Assembly (NCBI RefSeq): GCF_024346315.1
Contig: NZ_JAGQCS010000001.1
Span: forward strand, 414,940 to 478,939
Direction of reading: 5' to 3'
Length of the DNA: 64,000 nucleotides
Source of the DNA: Cyanobium sp. ATX 6F1
GTDB lineage: Bacteria > Cyanobacteriota > Cyanobacteriia > PCC-6307 > Cyanobiaceae
Part shown: in pieces, positions 8,657 to 17,401 of the stretch
How the letters are laid out: every line of letters starts with the position of its first letter
Position numbering within the stretch: the first letter of the stretch is position 1
The notes under the pieces: model-generated
Told to the model about the DNA's origin: nothing
The model's input: only the letters and a program-made list of their open reading frames with translations
The model's database searches: none
Made by a program: the position numbers and the translations under genes

Positions 8657-8872
8657 ATGAAAGTTCCATCCGGCCCGAGCAGCCCAATCCGCTGCGTCGT
8701 CGTTCACTTCTATCCCGGTGGCCTCAAGGGCAGCGCCCACCCGTGTGAGCTGCAGTTCTTCGGGAAGCGCGGCAAGCCCGTCAAGAAGATGCGCTTCATT
8801 CCCGCCGAAAAGGCGCACGCGATCGCCCGCAAGTTGCAGGGCACCAAGGGCTGCACCGTTTCGGTCATCTGA
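8657..8872 (+). CDS. small basic hypothetical protein, 71 aa
   Basis: ATG at 8657 gives MKVPSGPSSPIRCVVVHFY... ending CTVSVI. It is rich in Lys/Arg (FGKRGKPVKKMRF), as in small nucleic-acid-binding proteins, and has alternating beta-type hydrophobicity. A strong intrinsic terminator begins 8 bp after the stop, which supports an independent transcription unit. No family assigned. Confidence 0.55.
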   Translation: MKVPSGPSSPIRCVVVHFYPGGLKGSAHPCELQFFGKRGKPVKKMRFIPAEKAHAIARKLQGTKGCTVSVI

Positions 8873-8879
8873 GGCCCAA

Positions 8880-8904
8880 GGGCCGCTGCGGCGGCCCTTT
8901 TTTT
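8880..8904 (+). terminator. intrinsic terminator
   Basis: Perfect 7-bp stem GGGCCGC/GCGGCCC with a TGCG loop, followed by seven T residues. It ends the 8657-8872 gene. Confidence 0.85.
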
Positions 8905-8905
8905 C

Positions 8906-9293
8906 AACTCGCCAACAGCACTGGTCTCGCATTGGGAGAAATGACGTTCAAGGGCTGCCTGCGGCAACCATGAATCCCACGCAGTTCCTCAATCAATGGC
9001 CTGCGGGGGTGTAGAGATTGGCAAAACTTCCCAGAGTGAGAGGTTGGATAGGCTGACAGTGTTAAACAGGTATCGTGAGCTACACCCATTGAGGCAAGGA
9101 GTTGCAGTTGGAGGATTCTGGGGGCAATGTGGTTGTTGAGCGAGGAATGATGGGCTGAATGGGATAGGAAGATCGGCAGGATGGACGTTCTGCCGAAGTA
9201 GAGTTAGCCTGCTGACCTGTATCTTTTGTGCTGGGTCAGCGATTGCTGCTCAACCCACTCTAAGTTGTTCCTCATCCTTACTCGAACCTCAGA
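8906..9293. other. intergenic stretch without a supported gene
   Basis: About 390 bp between the terminator and the next gene. It holds short frames only. A TCGGCAG/CTGCCGA hairpin (about 9175-9198) is followed by GTTAGCC at 9203, but a matching left recombination half-site is missing. The promoter of the 9294 gene should lie here; I cannot point to clear -35/-10 boxes. Confidence 0.4.
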
Positions 9294-10028
9294 ATGGAAG
9301 ATCCACGTAAGGTTCTACAGCAAGCACGATTGATCGCCGCATTCATTCGTCATGCCGATACAGAGGGGCACATCGACTCGAAAAACGAGGATTTCTGGCG
9401 TGATCTCGACACAATCATACCTAAGCCATACCAACTTGATACCGCCCTCTACGACCTAAACGGCAACGGAACTCTCACATACGAAGAGATCGGAGAGGAT
9501 GGCTTTGCCCCTATCGTGATTGCAGGCATCACAGAACACAGCGCACAAAGGCTAACTGAGCTCTTGACGGTAATTGATACGGAGCTCACATCGCTACGCG
9601 GAGATCTCAAGGATATCTTGACATTTGACCCTCACCAACTCTCCGAAGAGTTGATGGGCGCTCAACTCCAAATTAAGAATGTCAAGAAAGAGGCCTTGAA
9701 AAGCGATCTTCTTAAACCGCTACTGCGCCCGCTTGAACAGATTGAGGGACAACTGGGGAGCGTTAACACGGTTGCGTCTAATTATATTGATGTATACAAG
9801 AACATAATCCGCCCGGTTCAAAAAGAGGGTGAATCAGGAATTAAGGCTACGGTACGATGGGCCGTCTTTAGTATCTTGGCTTCAACGTTCTTATCCTGGC
9901 TTGTCAGTAACTGGTCCGCCTTGAAGAGCGCACCAGCGCCATCAGATTCTACTTCTCAATCGCAAACAGTCAGGCACCAGAGGTCGAACCTTATCGGAAC
10001 AACCGCAGGCATTAAGGAAGACTCCTAA
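9294..10028 (+). CDS. EF-hand-like, single-membrane-segment hypothetical protein
   Basis: 244 aa. Residues about 53-64 read DLNGNGTLTYEE, a canonical EF-hand calcium loop (DxNxNGxLxxxE). The middle is helical, and residues about 190-208 (AVFSILASTFLSWLVSNW) form one predicted membrane helix near the C-terminus, followed by a Ser/Thr-rich tail. The gene is AT-richer than its surroundings and stands alone, suggesting acquisition. A calcium-responsive membrane protein is possible; the role is unknown. Confidence 0.6.
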   Translation: MEDPRKVLQQARLIAAFIRHADTEGHIDSKNEDFWRDLDTIIPKPYQLDTALYDLNGNGTLTYEEIGEDGFAPIVIAGITEHSAQRLTELLTVIDTELTSLRGDLKDILTFDPHQLSEELMGAQLQIKNVKKEALKSDLLKPLLRPLEQIEGQLGSVNTVASNYIDVYKNIIRPVQKEGESGIKATVRWAVFSILASTFLSWLVSNWSALKSAPAPSDSTSQSQTVRHQRSNLIGTTAGIKEDS

Positions 10029-10416
10029 TCCCTAGGCCAACAAAGTCTGCGATATTCACTGCTATATCTTGTGCGAAGCAGTGTTGCGGCGGTAGGGAGC
10101 GGTTGATTGCTGTTAACAAGTAGTTCTCAATGGCACGCTGGCTAACATGGCCATGCACCTGGCCCGCATCCGCAGATTCATTGCGCTCTCTTGGATATTC
10201 TTCCTTCAGCTCTTTGTGGGCAGGTGATGGCCAGCGTCTCTCTGTCTTGTGGATCAACCCCAAGTCCATAAGTTGTAGCTGTCCTGGGATCTCGCAAGGG
10301 AGATCTCCACATGGCATTACGACGTTACAGTTCTGATCAATCTCATTGATAAGTTGCAGGTCTTCCCCAAATCTGCTCCATCCCGGCTAGGACCAGGGCC
10401 GTTCAAGAGCGACGGG
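10029..10416. other. intergenic stretch, possible gene debris
   Basis: A 101-codon minus-strand frame (10012-10317) overlaps the 3' end of the upstream gene and has moderately protein-like sequence, but no homology I recognise and no clear RBS. I treat the stretch as noncoding or decayed. The plus-strand frame of the next gene also extends back to 10354 without a convincing start. Confidence 0.3.
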
Positions 10417-11295
10417 ATGAGAGCCAAGTCAGGGTCGACCTACACAGCCAGCGGAAACTTCAGTGACTGGTGGATGGCCCTTCCCATGATCCCTCCCGAG
10501 CCCGACGGGCTGCAGCACCGAAGGCTTGGCCGCCTCTGGCGTGACACCACGCGATTCAGCGGAACGCCTCCAAAGGATGGGGAAACCAGGGAATACCTCA
10601 ACAAGCGTTCCCATGAGTTCGTCAACCCAAGGCACGAGACCTACCTCACTGTGGGGGCCTGGGAGAACTTCACGTTGTTTGAGCCCGATCAATGGATCCC
10701 AGCGATTGTTGAACTCGCAGGCCTGGAGCCGCCATCAGAAGTTGTGGACTGCCGCTGGAGCTACGAGTGGGAACAGGGGGAGAACGGTCGGCCGATGGCC
10801 GATGTCGTGATCCACTACCGCGATGGTCGTGGGGTTCTTGGACTCCTTGTGATTGAAGCGAAGAATCTTGGCAAAACGCTTACCGGCGATAAGAACCAGA
10901 ATCCTGGCTACTACCTTGATCAGGATGAATTCGAGGAGGCCGCAGAGAGCCGTCGGCTCATCTACTGCATTGATGAAGCCTTCATTCCTGATGACGCAGC
11001 CCACTTCATTGGTCCACAACATCGTTCTGGGATCATCACTTGGCAGCAGCTGGCGGGCCTGCAGATCAAGCTCGCCGGCCAGCTTCCGGTGCCACCGCTG
11101 ATCCGGGCTTTCATCGCAGGCTCCATACAGCACCAAGCTGCCTTGCGTGGCATCAAGCCCACAGCTCTGGCATTTGAGTACTTAGAGACCGAACGGAGCA
11201 TGATCGAGGTGGATCAGGCTCTGAAAGAAGATCGACAGAAGCAACCCGAGCGCAGCGAGCAGTTATGGAAGCTGCCTGAGCTCGACGTCAGCTGA
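10417..11295 (+). CDS. hypothetical protein with a PD-(D/E)XK-like strand
   Basis: About 292 aa from the ATG at 10417; in-frame starts at 10354 and 10474 are alternatives because no RBS decides. The centre reads MADVVIHYRDGRG...LLVIEAKNLGK, i.e. an acidic residue, a turn, then a hydrophobic strand ending E-x-K, the layout of PD-(D/E)XK nucleases. A helical, charged C-terminus follows. Stand-alone gene in accessory DNA. A nuclease or a protein derived from one is plausible, not proven. Confidence 0.58.
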   Translation: MRAKSGSTYTASGNFSDWWMALPMIPPEPDGLQHRRLGRLWRDTTRFSGTPPKDGETREYLNKRSHEFVNPRHETYLTVGAWENFTLFEPDQWIPAIVELAGLEPPSEVVDCRWSYEWEQGENGRPMADVVIHYRDGRGVLGLLVIEAKNLGKTLTGDKNQNPGYYLDQDEFEEAAESRRLIYCIDEAFIPDDAAHFIGPQHRSGIITWQQLAGLQIKLAGQLPVPPLIRAFIAGSIQHQAALRGIKPTALAFEYLETERSMIEVDQALKEDRQKQPERSEQLWKLPELDVS

Positions 11296-11433
11296 GCCTG
11301 GGCTTTGGTGAGCGACAAGGGCGGCGGCGGCCTGCTTCAGCGTGCGCGGCGGCGCAAGGGCCAGGCGAGTTCGCTTCGCTCACCCTTGCCCTCGCCGCGC
11401 CAACGCTTTGCGTCCTTCGCCTGGTTCACAACC

Positions 11434-11853
11434 ATGGCACACACACTTCACGATTCCACGATGAGCGGAATCACCTGGAAAGCAGCCGTCAGCGAGCAGA
11501 TCAGCGAGCACCTGGTCATGGTCCTGTTCACCAAGGCCGGCAAAAACGGCCTGCTGCTGAAAGAATCCAGGCCCTGGGATGCCACCTGCAAAGCCTGGCG
11601 AGGCACAAGGCCCAGCAAGATCCCCAAATACCTCTGGGCGCTGGTTGAAAGCCGGCTGCAGGAGTTCGAGCCCAGGGAGAAACTGCCAGCCACCAAGCCA
11701 CCCAGCCGCCCGCTGGCGTTGAGGCGGTCCTTCCCAGGCGCAAGCGAATCGATCGGCAACGGCCGCATCAGCTTTCCCTCGTTCCTCGCCATGGAGCTGA
11801 TCGAGGGCTACTGCGCGGATCCGTTCCGGAACCACACGGCCCAGGCCCACTGA
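11434..11853 (+). CDS. hypothetical protein, 139 aa
   Basis: ATG at 11434 (MAHTLHDSTMSGITWK...). The frame upstream of it is GC-rich spacer and unlikely to be translated; an alternative start is the ATG at 11461. The protein is basic in the middle (LALRRSFPGAS) with no membrane segment. It is followed 15 bp later by a strong terminator, so it forms its own unit. Family unknown. Confidence 0.5.
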   Translation: MAHTLHDSTMSGITWKAAVSEQISEHLVMVLFTKAGKNGLLLKESRPWDATCKAWRGTRPSKIPKYLWALVESRLQEFEPREKLPATKPPSRPLALRRSFPGASESIGNGRISFPSFLAMELIEGYCADPFRNHTAQAH

Positions 11854-11867
11854 GCGCTCCACTGCAG

Positions 11868-11898
11868 GGGCGGTCAGCGCAAGCTGGCTGCCCTTTTT
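11868..11898 (+). terminator. intrinsic terminator
   Basis: 11-bp stem GGGCGGTCAGC/GCTGGCTGCCC with two G-T pairs, a GCAA tetraloop and a five-T tail, directly behind the 11434-11853 gene. Confidence 0.85.
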
Positions 11899-12141
11899 CT
11901 TCTCGCGGCAAGCGGCAACCCGGCCAGGTGGACAACAACCGCAGCCTTCTCAGACACAGCAAGTCAGCACTGAGGCGGCCGGGACTCAGAGGGGATCCAC
12001 GGGGGTCAGCAAAACGCGCCCGAGTTTGCACCAGAGCGCCAGCAACCGATCGCTGCACTCCCGGGCTGGCAGCGCGGAGGCGTCAAGGGCTGCGCAAGCG
12101 GCTCGTTCCTCGCCGCCCTTGTCTCCTCCTCGTTCCGGTGC

Positions 12142-12501
12142 GTGACGGCGGCGTTCTTCGCTTCGCCTCTCGTGGATTTCACCAGCCTGCGCCCCTTGCT
12201 CCGCTCCGCTCTCGCGCATTCGATCGCGGTGATCTGGTTCGCCTGTCTCCTCACCTATGAGGCCGGGTTCACCGCCGGCTACGCCGCCCGGCGCATCAAA
12301 CCGCCAGCAAAAGCAGCCGCTGATCGTCCTGATCCGCAGCAGGAAGCCGCCTTCAGCGGCTGGGAAGCCGAGGTGGCCGCCGGCCGGTGGGTCGAACCCA
12401 AGCCGGTCGAGCCCATCTGCCCCGGCTCCTGGTGGGATCTGATCGATCCCAGTGAGCTCGATGAGGCCGATCTGGAGCTCCCGCTGCGCTGGGCCGTGTG
12501 A
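12142..12501 (+). CDS. small membrane-anchored hypothetical protein
   Basis: 119 codons from a GTG at 12142; a GTG at 12229 is a possible later start. A hydrophobic helix with SIAVIWFACLLTY lies near the N-terminus, followed by an alanine-rich basic stretch and an acidic Trp-containing C-terminal half (PGSWWDLIDPSELDEADLELP). One membrane anchor with a soluble tail is likely. It is followed by a weak hairpin at 12525-12542. Function unknown. Confidence 0.45.
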   Translation: MTAAFFASPLVDFTSLRPLLRSALAHSIAVIWFACLLTYEAGFTAGYAARRIKPPAKAAADRPDPQQEAAFSGWEAEVAAGRWVEPKPVEPICPGSWWDLIDPSELDEADLELPLRWAV

Positions 12502-12524
12502 GCACGCCTCCAGCTCCGCTCAAA

Positions 12525-12542
12525 GGCCCTGCGGGGCCCTTT
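12525..12542 (+). terminator. weak terminator-like hairpin
   Basis: GGCCC-TGCG-GGGCC stem followed by only three T residues, behind the 12142-12501 gene. It shares the TGCG loop with the stronger terminator at 8880. Confidence 0.45.
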
Positions 12543-13218
12543 CACCCGACACGTGGGCAACGCAGGGACCAACAGCCGGGGCGGCTGCGGCAACGCTCCA
12601 CCCACTCGCTCCCGCTCGGGATTGCGCTTTCTGCCGCTCGTGCCGCCCCTCAATCCAGCAGCCGGGACTCCTGCCGCTGCGCTCCGCCTCTCGCGCCTGC
12701 TCGGGCTTCACTCCGCTGGCTCGTGGAGGCCCCGACACTTGCGCGATGCGCTGCAGAAGTAAATTTCCAGATTTTGCGACATTTGAGAAGCGCTGTCCGC
12801 GCGATTCTCGTTTTCGGGGGTATTACCCCCCTTTTGTGGATGTGGTTGTTCGATTGATTGATCGAATGTCTGGATTGGTTGGTTGGTTGACAATCTCCCT
12901 CGCTCCGCTCGCGGCAGCCACTGCTACAGCCAGGAGCGGTAGCGGCTGCGCTGGCGCCGTGCCGCTGCCTTCTGCGCTCGGCTGCCGAATTGGGGGCTGC
13001 TGCCATCACGGCGGCGACGCACCCAGGTTCCCTTCTCGATCAGCCGGCTGTCCTGAGCATTCGCTCGCCTCAGACTCACCAGGGTTCCGTAACCGGCCCG
13101 GTGCCTGGCAGTTGCACGCGAGCGCGCCGATGAGCGCGTTGCCGCACTGACCACCGTGGCGGTTGTGCGGCGACTCCAGAAGGCGAGGTACGGCGGCATC
13201 GCGGCAGCTCAGCTCAGC
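12543..13218. other. 676-bp noncoding GC-rich spacer with a G/C-run hairpin
   Basis: No credible gene. The left part is adenine-poor and full of CGCTCC/CGCTTC words. An AT-richer core at about 12760-12890 contains the hairpin GGGGGT-att-ACCCCC (12816-12830), followed by CTTTT, and tandem TTGATTGA/TTGGTTGG motifs. In a phage packaging cluster the major capsid gene would be expected here, next to the scaffold-like gene; it is absent. Confidence 0.5.
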
Positions 13219-14088
13219 TCAGCTCCGTGCGCCGGTTGGCTTGCGGGCGTAGCTGGCCAGATAGAGCTCACTGGCGCTCATGCTCTGCAGGTTGGTGGCC
13301 TGTCCGTTGCCATCGAATTCGGCGATCACCGTGGTGGGGCCGATGCCGCCGCGCTGCTGGAACAGAAAGCCCAGCACCGGATGGGTGCGCAGGCTCTCGA
13401 CATGCTCAGCGGCTTGGAGGTTGCCGTTGTCGCTGAGCAGGGCATTGCCCTTGGAATCGATCGGCTCCAGCACGTCACGGCTATTGCCGTCCTTGGTCAG
13501 GCGGAACTCGCCGCCCACCTGCTGCTTGAAGATCTCAAAGAAGGAGCCGCGGTTGTCACCACCGGGACGCCCCTCGGCGTCGACGAACAGGCGCTCCAGC
13601 AGCCGGTCCTTGCGCAGTTGCTGCACTTCGGCCAGGGCGTCGTCGCGCTCCTTGGCGACAGCCTTCACCTTGCGGGCCGCAGCGGCCTCCAGTTGGCGTT
13701 CGCGGGTCGCGATCTCGCGCTCCAGCTGCACCTTCTGGCGTTCGGCCTCCTGGAGACGCTCGTACTCGTCGGGGTTGATCTTGGAGAACTGGGAGAGCTG
13801 ACGCTTGAGGGTGCGCAGATCCCGCTCCAGCTGGTTGGTCTTGCGGCGCTCGGCCTTGAGGGCATCGGGTTCTGCTGCCGGTTCATCGCCCGTGGTGGCA
13901 GGCTCCTCGATTGGATCGAGGGGCTCGTCATCGAGTGGATCGAGCTCAGAGTCATCAACGGCATCGAGCTCCTCGCCCTCAGAAAGCGACGAGTCCTGAT
14001 TGGGCCACTGCTGCTGCTGCGCGTAGGTGACGTAGGACTGCGATGCGGCCTCGGGCTGGGGCTGGAGCTCTCTAGTTCGCTTGGTCAT
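13219..14088 (-). CDS. phage scaffolding-like coiled-coil protein
   Basis: About 289 aa from the ATG at 14088 (MTKRTREL). The N-terminus is Gln-rich, then acidic and Pro-rich (about residues 40-75). A long heptad-type coiled coil follows (about 76-160, LERDLRTLKRQLSQF then VQLEREIATRERQLEAA), and then a globular C-terminal part. Acidic N-terminus plus coiled coil is typical of capsid scaffolding proteins that organise procapsid assembly. Position after portal and LysM genes agrees. No capsid gene follows, so its partner is missing from the window. Confidence 0.6.
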   Translation of the reverse strand: MTKRTRELQPQPEAASQSYVTYAQQQQWPNQDSSLSEGEELDAVDDSELDPLDDEPLDPIEEPATTGDEPAAEPDALKAERRKTNQLERDLRTLKRQLSQFSKINPDEYERLQEAERQKVQLEREIATRERQLEAAAARKVKAVAKERDDALAEVQQLRKDRLLERLFVDAEGRPGGDNRGSFFEIFKQQVGGEFRLTKDGNSRDVLEPIDSKGNALLSDNGNLQAAEHVESLRTHPVLGFLFQQRGGIGPTTVIAEFDGNGQATNLQSMSASELYLASYARKPTGARS

Positions 14089-14163
14089 GGGTCCACCCAT
14101 CACGGCTGTGGTTGACGCGAGCACCCCATCCGGGCTGCGCTCACGCTTCCTATTGCCAGCAGC

Positions 14164-15270
14164 TCAGAGGCTCAGCGGCGCCGAGCTGCGCAGCATGGCC
14201 ACCGGCGGTGGCGGCGCGGCGTCCAGGTCGATCTCGTCAGGGAAGGAGACCGCCCGCTGCTGCGGCAGGTAGATCCAACCGCCAGCCGGCAGCACGGTTG
14301 ATGGCGTGACGCTGGGCACCAGCAGCTCCTGGCCGGGGTCCAGCGGTGACGACGGCCGGATCGCTGGCACGTTCACCACCATGGCCAACGGAAGCTGATC
14401 ACCGCTCGGGTACTCCGCCAGGGGCGGGTTGTACTTGCGGATCGTGCGGTTGGTGGTGTCGTACAGCTCAGCAATCGTGGCGATCGTGTCGCCCTCCACC
14501 ACCGTGTGGCCATCGGCCCGGAGCAGCTCCGGGTTGTGCTTGCGCAGGGTCTCGACGGTGGTGCCGTAGGTGCCGGCCAACAGGGTGAGCGTGTCCCCCG
14601 GGGCTGTCTCGATCGTCTGCAGCTCCTGCAGGTCCTGGTTGACGCGCCGCAGTGTCGGCACCGTCGTACCGAAGCGATAGGCGATCGAATTCAGCGTGTC
14701 GCCCGCCTCCAACACGTAGACGCGGTGAGGCTTGATCGCAAAGGTCAGCTTCTCGCCCAGCTCCGGCTGCACCAGGGCGCCGATCCCACCGGGTCCGTAG
14801 GCGGCGCCGATCATCAGCAGGCTGGCAGCAGCAAAGAGCGCCCGGGGCGCATGGGGCAGCACGCCAGGCGTCTGGAGCAGTGAGAGATCACCCAGCCAGC
14901 AGGCGCCATCGGCAGGAGCCTGGACGGTGGAGCTGGGCGGCAGCACGCCACCGGTGGCCGGCGGCTGGTACTCACCTCGCACGGCGGCGCCCTGCCAGTC
15001 GAGATCAGCATCGAGCCAGTCCCAGGCGTCCACGGCCGGATGGGGCAGCACCGCGGCACGACACAGGTAGCCCTCGCAGAGGATGTCGCCGGTGTCGACG
15101 CCGGGGCCGTTGTCGCGGCTGGAAATCAGCTTGGTCTGCTGGATGAAGCACTCAAAGACGTGGCGAGCCAGCGTCAGCGGCTCCCTGGCGCCGGTGTGAT
15201 CCACCTGGCGCAGCAGCAGCCGCACGTTGGCGACGAACTGCAGCGGGGAGCTGGTGGGAGTCGGTGCCAT
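14164..15270 (-). CDS. three-LysM protein of the packaging cluster
   Basis: 368 aa. Three LysM repeats lie in the C-terminal half: VYVLEAGDTLNSIAYRF... (about 193-235), TAPGDTLTLLAGTYGTT... (about 240-280) and VVEGDTIATIAELYDTT... (about 283-325). LysM binds N-acetylglucosamine polymers such as peptidoglycan. The N-terminal half is unassigned and phage-like. It sits 3 bp downstream of a small gene behind the portal, so it is probably co-transcribed. A virion component that touches the cell wall, or a wall-anchored accessory protein, would fit. Confidence 0.75.
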   Translation of the reverse strand: MAPTPTSSPLQFVANVRLLLRQVDHTGAREPLTLARHVFECFIQQTKLISSRDNGPGVDTGDILCEGYLCRAAVLPHPAVDAWDWLDADLDWQGAAVRGEYQPPATGGVLPPSSTVQAPADGACWLGDLSLLQTPGVLPHAPRALFAAASLLMIGAAYGPGGIGALVQPELGEKLTFAIKPHRVYVLEAGDTLNSIAYRFGTTVPTLRRVNQDLQELQTIETAPGDTLTLLAGTYGTTVETLRKHNPELLRADGHTVVEGDTIATIAELYDTTNRTIRKYNPPLAEYPSGDQLPLAMVVNVPAIRPSSPLDPGQELLVPSVTPSTVLPAGGWIYLPQQRAVSFPDEIDLDAAPPPPVAMLRSSAPLSL

Positions 15271-15272
15271 GG

Positions 15273-15770
15273 TCAGCCGCGGGCGAGCTGGCCCTGGAAG
15301 GGCGTGGGCTGCGGCGCCTGCCAGTTGCGCAGCCGCGGAAGGATCAGCAGCAGAGATTCGACATGCGCCCGCCGCAGAGCGCCGGGACTGAGAGATCCAT
15401 TGGCGGCGGTCGGTTCGGCGTATTCCGTCGACACCTCCTCCATGAGTAGCTCAGTGGCGTACTCGATCACATCGAGTTTCCGCTTGGGCAATTGGTTGGG
15501 GTCGGCCGGGCTGACGGCCGCCTTGCGAGTGGTCTTGATCACGAACGGATCGGCCGCCGTCTGACCGCCGACCAGGGCGGCATCGATCGCGGCAATGGCA
15601 TCGAGGCTGGCCTTGGCGCCTGGAATGGCGTCGGGGTAGCTGCGCTCCAGGGCCGCCATCTCGTCGTTGATGGCGCGGATGCTGGCCGGCGACACAGGGA
15701 TCGTCAGCGCCCGGCGGATCGCTTCTAGATCAGACGGCCGCCAGGCGTAGGGGTTGGGGGTTTCGCTCAC
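15273..15770 (-). CDS. hypothetical phage protein between portal and LysM genes
   Basis: 165 aa, ATG overlapping the portal stop by 4 bp, so translationally coupled. It is mainly helical (SDLEAIRRALTI..., SIRAINDEMAALERSYPDA), with a LLMEEVSTEY segment. Size and place fit a head-completion or portal-adaptor protein, but no motif proves this. Confidence 0.6.
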   Translation of the reverse strand: MSETPNPYAWRPSDLEAIRRALTIPVSPASIRAINDEMAALERSYPDAIPGAKASLDAIAAIDAALVGGQTAADPFVIKTTRKAAVSPADPNQLPKRKLDVIEYATELLMEEVSTEYAEPTAANGSLSPGALRRAHVESLLLILPRLRNWQAPQPTPFQGQLARG

Positions 15771-17386
15771 GTTGCCTCCGGAGCCGAGGCAGCAAAGCTG
15801 TCGGCGCTGCTGCTGCCGATCGGTGTCACCAACCCCGGAGAAGCAGCCAGAGCCAGCTGGTGGCGCAGCTCATCGGTGCTGATCACACCGCGCTCGTGGA
15901 GGGTGAGCCACTCGCCAACAGACGGCAGCGGCCTGGGCGGAGGGGTGAGCGGCGTCACGATCAGAGACACGCCAGCACCCTGCTGGAGAACGTCACCCGT
16001 GGCCCGGCACCAATGCTCCAGCAGGGTGGAGAACACCGAGGTCTTCTGGGTGGCAAGTGACTGGAGCAGGGCGTAGGCCTGGCCAGCGGTGAGGCTCACC
16101 TCCTGCTCGCTCTTGCCTGGTCCGCGGTTCTGGGTCGGCACCAGCGCATCACGGCGCATGGTTTCATCCAGCAAGCTCAGGTAAGCGCGGTGCTCGGCGA
16201 GTGAGCGGGCGCGGATCTCCTTCCAGTTGAAGTCCGCACCCTCAGGCAGGTCCATGAAGGTGGAGGTGGAGAGCACGAGCTGCTCAGGGGCGCGAGCTTC
16301 GCCGTCCTCGGTGCGCTGGAAGCCGTACTGATCCACCAGGCCGCTGCGCACACCCACCGGCAGGGCGCAGCGGGAGAGAAGGTCCTCGTATTCGCTCTTG
16401 AGCCGGTAGTGGGTGAGGTACTGGTTGGCCAGGCCCAGGTGAGGCAGATCACCTTCCCCGAAGGCCGCTCCGTCGGCGGCGTACCAGACGCAGGGCATGG
16501 TGTGCTGGCCCTCCAGCAGCACCGCAGGCCCGAGGGGCTCAGCCTGGTAGCCGCAGGAAGCCGAGGTCGATGGCACGGCCCGGTACGCCTGAAATCGCAG
16601 GCCATCGGCGGCCAGCTCCGCCACCCGGTAGGTCCAGTTGGAGAGGTCGTAGGCCGGCGTGTTGTTCGGCGTGAGGTAATGAACCGGGACCCCCCCAAAG
16701 TGGTCGGGTCTGATCGGGTTGTGAACGTCCACCCGCCAGGCCACGCGCACCGGCAGACCGTTGGGATTGGGGAGTTGCCAGTCGAGGAAGTCAGCGCGAG
16801 GCACCAGGGCCAGCCGAGGCAACGAGAGGCGATCACCACGGTGCAGAGCATCAAGCCTGTGCCCTTCTGAGGGCCAGCGATGTTCCGGCGGCAGAACCAG
16901 GATCAGGCAGCCGCCATCACGCAGCACCAGCAGGTCTGCGATGAACAGGAACACCCCCAGATCGGTGCCGCGTCCATCCACGTCACCGATCACCGCCTGC
17001 AGCGACGGCGGCAGCGCTTGCCAGTGCAGGAAAGAGAGCATCCCGGCATAAGTGCGCAGCGCGTCGCGGAAGAACCCGGTGGGCCTGGCGTTTTCGATCC
17101 GGTTGCGATAGGAGGAATCCGGCTCCTTGACGCCTGGGGGCAGGTAGACCGTGCGGCGGCTGGTGCCGTCAGGGGCATCGAGCAGGTTCCAGCAATCGAA
17201 GGCCAGCTGCAACCGATCGCGCAGGCCACGCAGGGTGTTGTGCTCGCGCCAGGGCTCCAGCAGCGGGGTGCCCTTGGCGGCAGCGCGTGCCCGCTGCTCG
17301 CTCGCAGAGAGCGGCAGCCACTTGTTGCGGGATCGGCTGCGACTCCTGGAGGCCAAGGGCTTGGTGCGGCTGGGAGCTATTGCCAC
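15767..17386 (-). CDS. DUF4055-type phage portal-like protein
   Basis: 539 aa. The SYRNRIENARPTGFFRDALR segment (about residues 92-111) is the hallmark start of the DUF4055 family, followed by the LLVLRDGGCLILV and YEDLLSRCALPVG segments common in portal-like proteins. Portals form the dodecameric DNA gate at a capsid vertex. Genomic order TerS-TerL-sigma-portal supports the call, although a 3.4-kb insertion now separates portal from terminase. The gene appears intact. Confidence 0.75.
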   Translation of the reverse strand: MAIAPSRTKPLASRSRSRSRNKWLPLSASEQRARAAAKGTPLLEPWREHNTLRGLRDRLQLAFDCWNLLDAPDGTSRRTVYLPPGVKEPDSSYRNRIENARPTGFFRDALRTYAGMLSFLHWQALPPSLQAVIGDVDGRGTDLGVFLFIADLLVLRDGGCLILVLPPEHRWPSEGHRLDALHRGDRLSLPRLALVPRADFLDWQLPNPNGLPVRVAWRVDVHNPIRPDHFGGVPVHYLTPNNTPAYDLSNWTYRVAELAADGLRFQAYRAVPSTSASCGYQAEPLGPAVLLEGQHTMPCVWYAADGAAFGEGDLPHLGLANQYLTHYRLKSEYEDLLSRCALPVGVRSGLVDQYGFQRTEDGEARAPEQLVLSTSTFMDLPEGADFNWKEIRARSLAEHRAYLSLLDETMRRDALVPTQNRGPGKSEQEVSLTAGQAYALLQSLATQKTSVFSTLLEHWCRATGDVLQQGAGVSLIVTPLTPPPRPLPSVGEWLTLHERGVISTDELRHQLALAASPGLVTPIGSSSADSFAASAPEAT

Positions 17387-17401
17387 AGGGGGGGTGCCTC
17401 A

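Noticed and set aside
7976..8932. N-terminal extension of the 7739-7975 gene to a 397-aa protein.
   Set aside because: Residues upstream of the GTG at 7975 are Arg/Ala/Pro-rich noise read through spacer and opposite to two plus-strand genes.
9140..9210. Possible attC site (hairpin followed by GTTAGCC at 9203).
   Set aside because: The right box is good and a 7-bp hairpin precedes it, but the left side lacks an AAC half-site and the outer pairing is poor.
12816..12838. GGGGGT-att-ACCCCC hairpin as a strong terminator.
   Set aside because: The stem is short with a 3-nt loop, there is no gene directly upstream to end, and it could equally be an operator; reported only as part of the spacer.
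16880..17401. Upstream extension of the integrase relic to a 234-codon frame.
   Set aside because: It lies antisense to the well-supported portal gene and has no integrase motifs before the last 45 residues.
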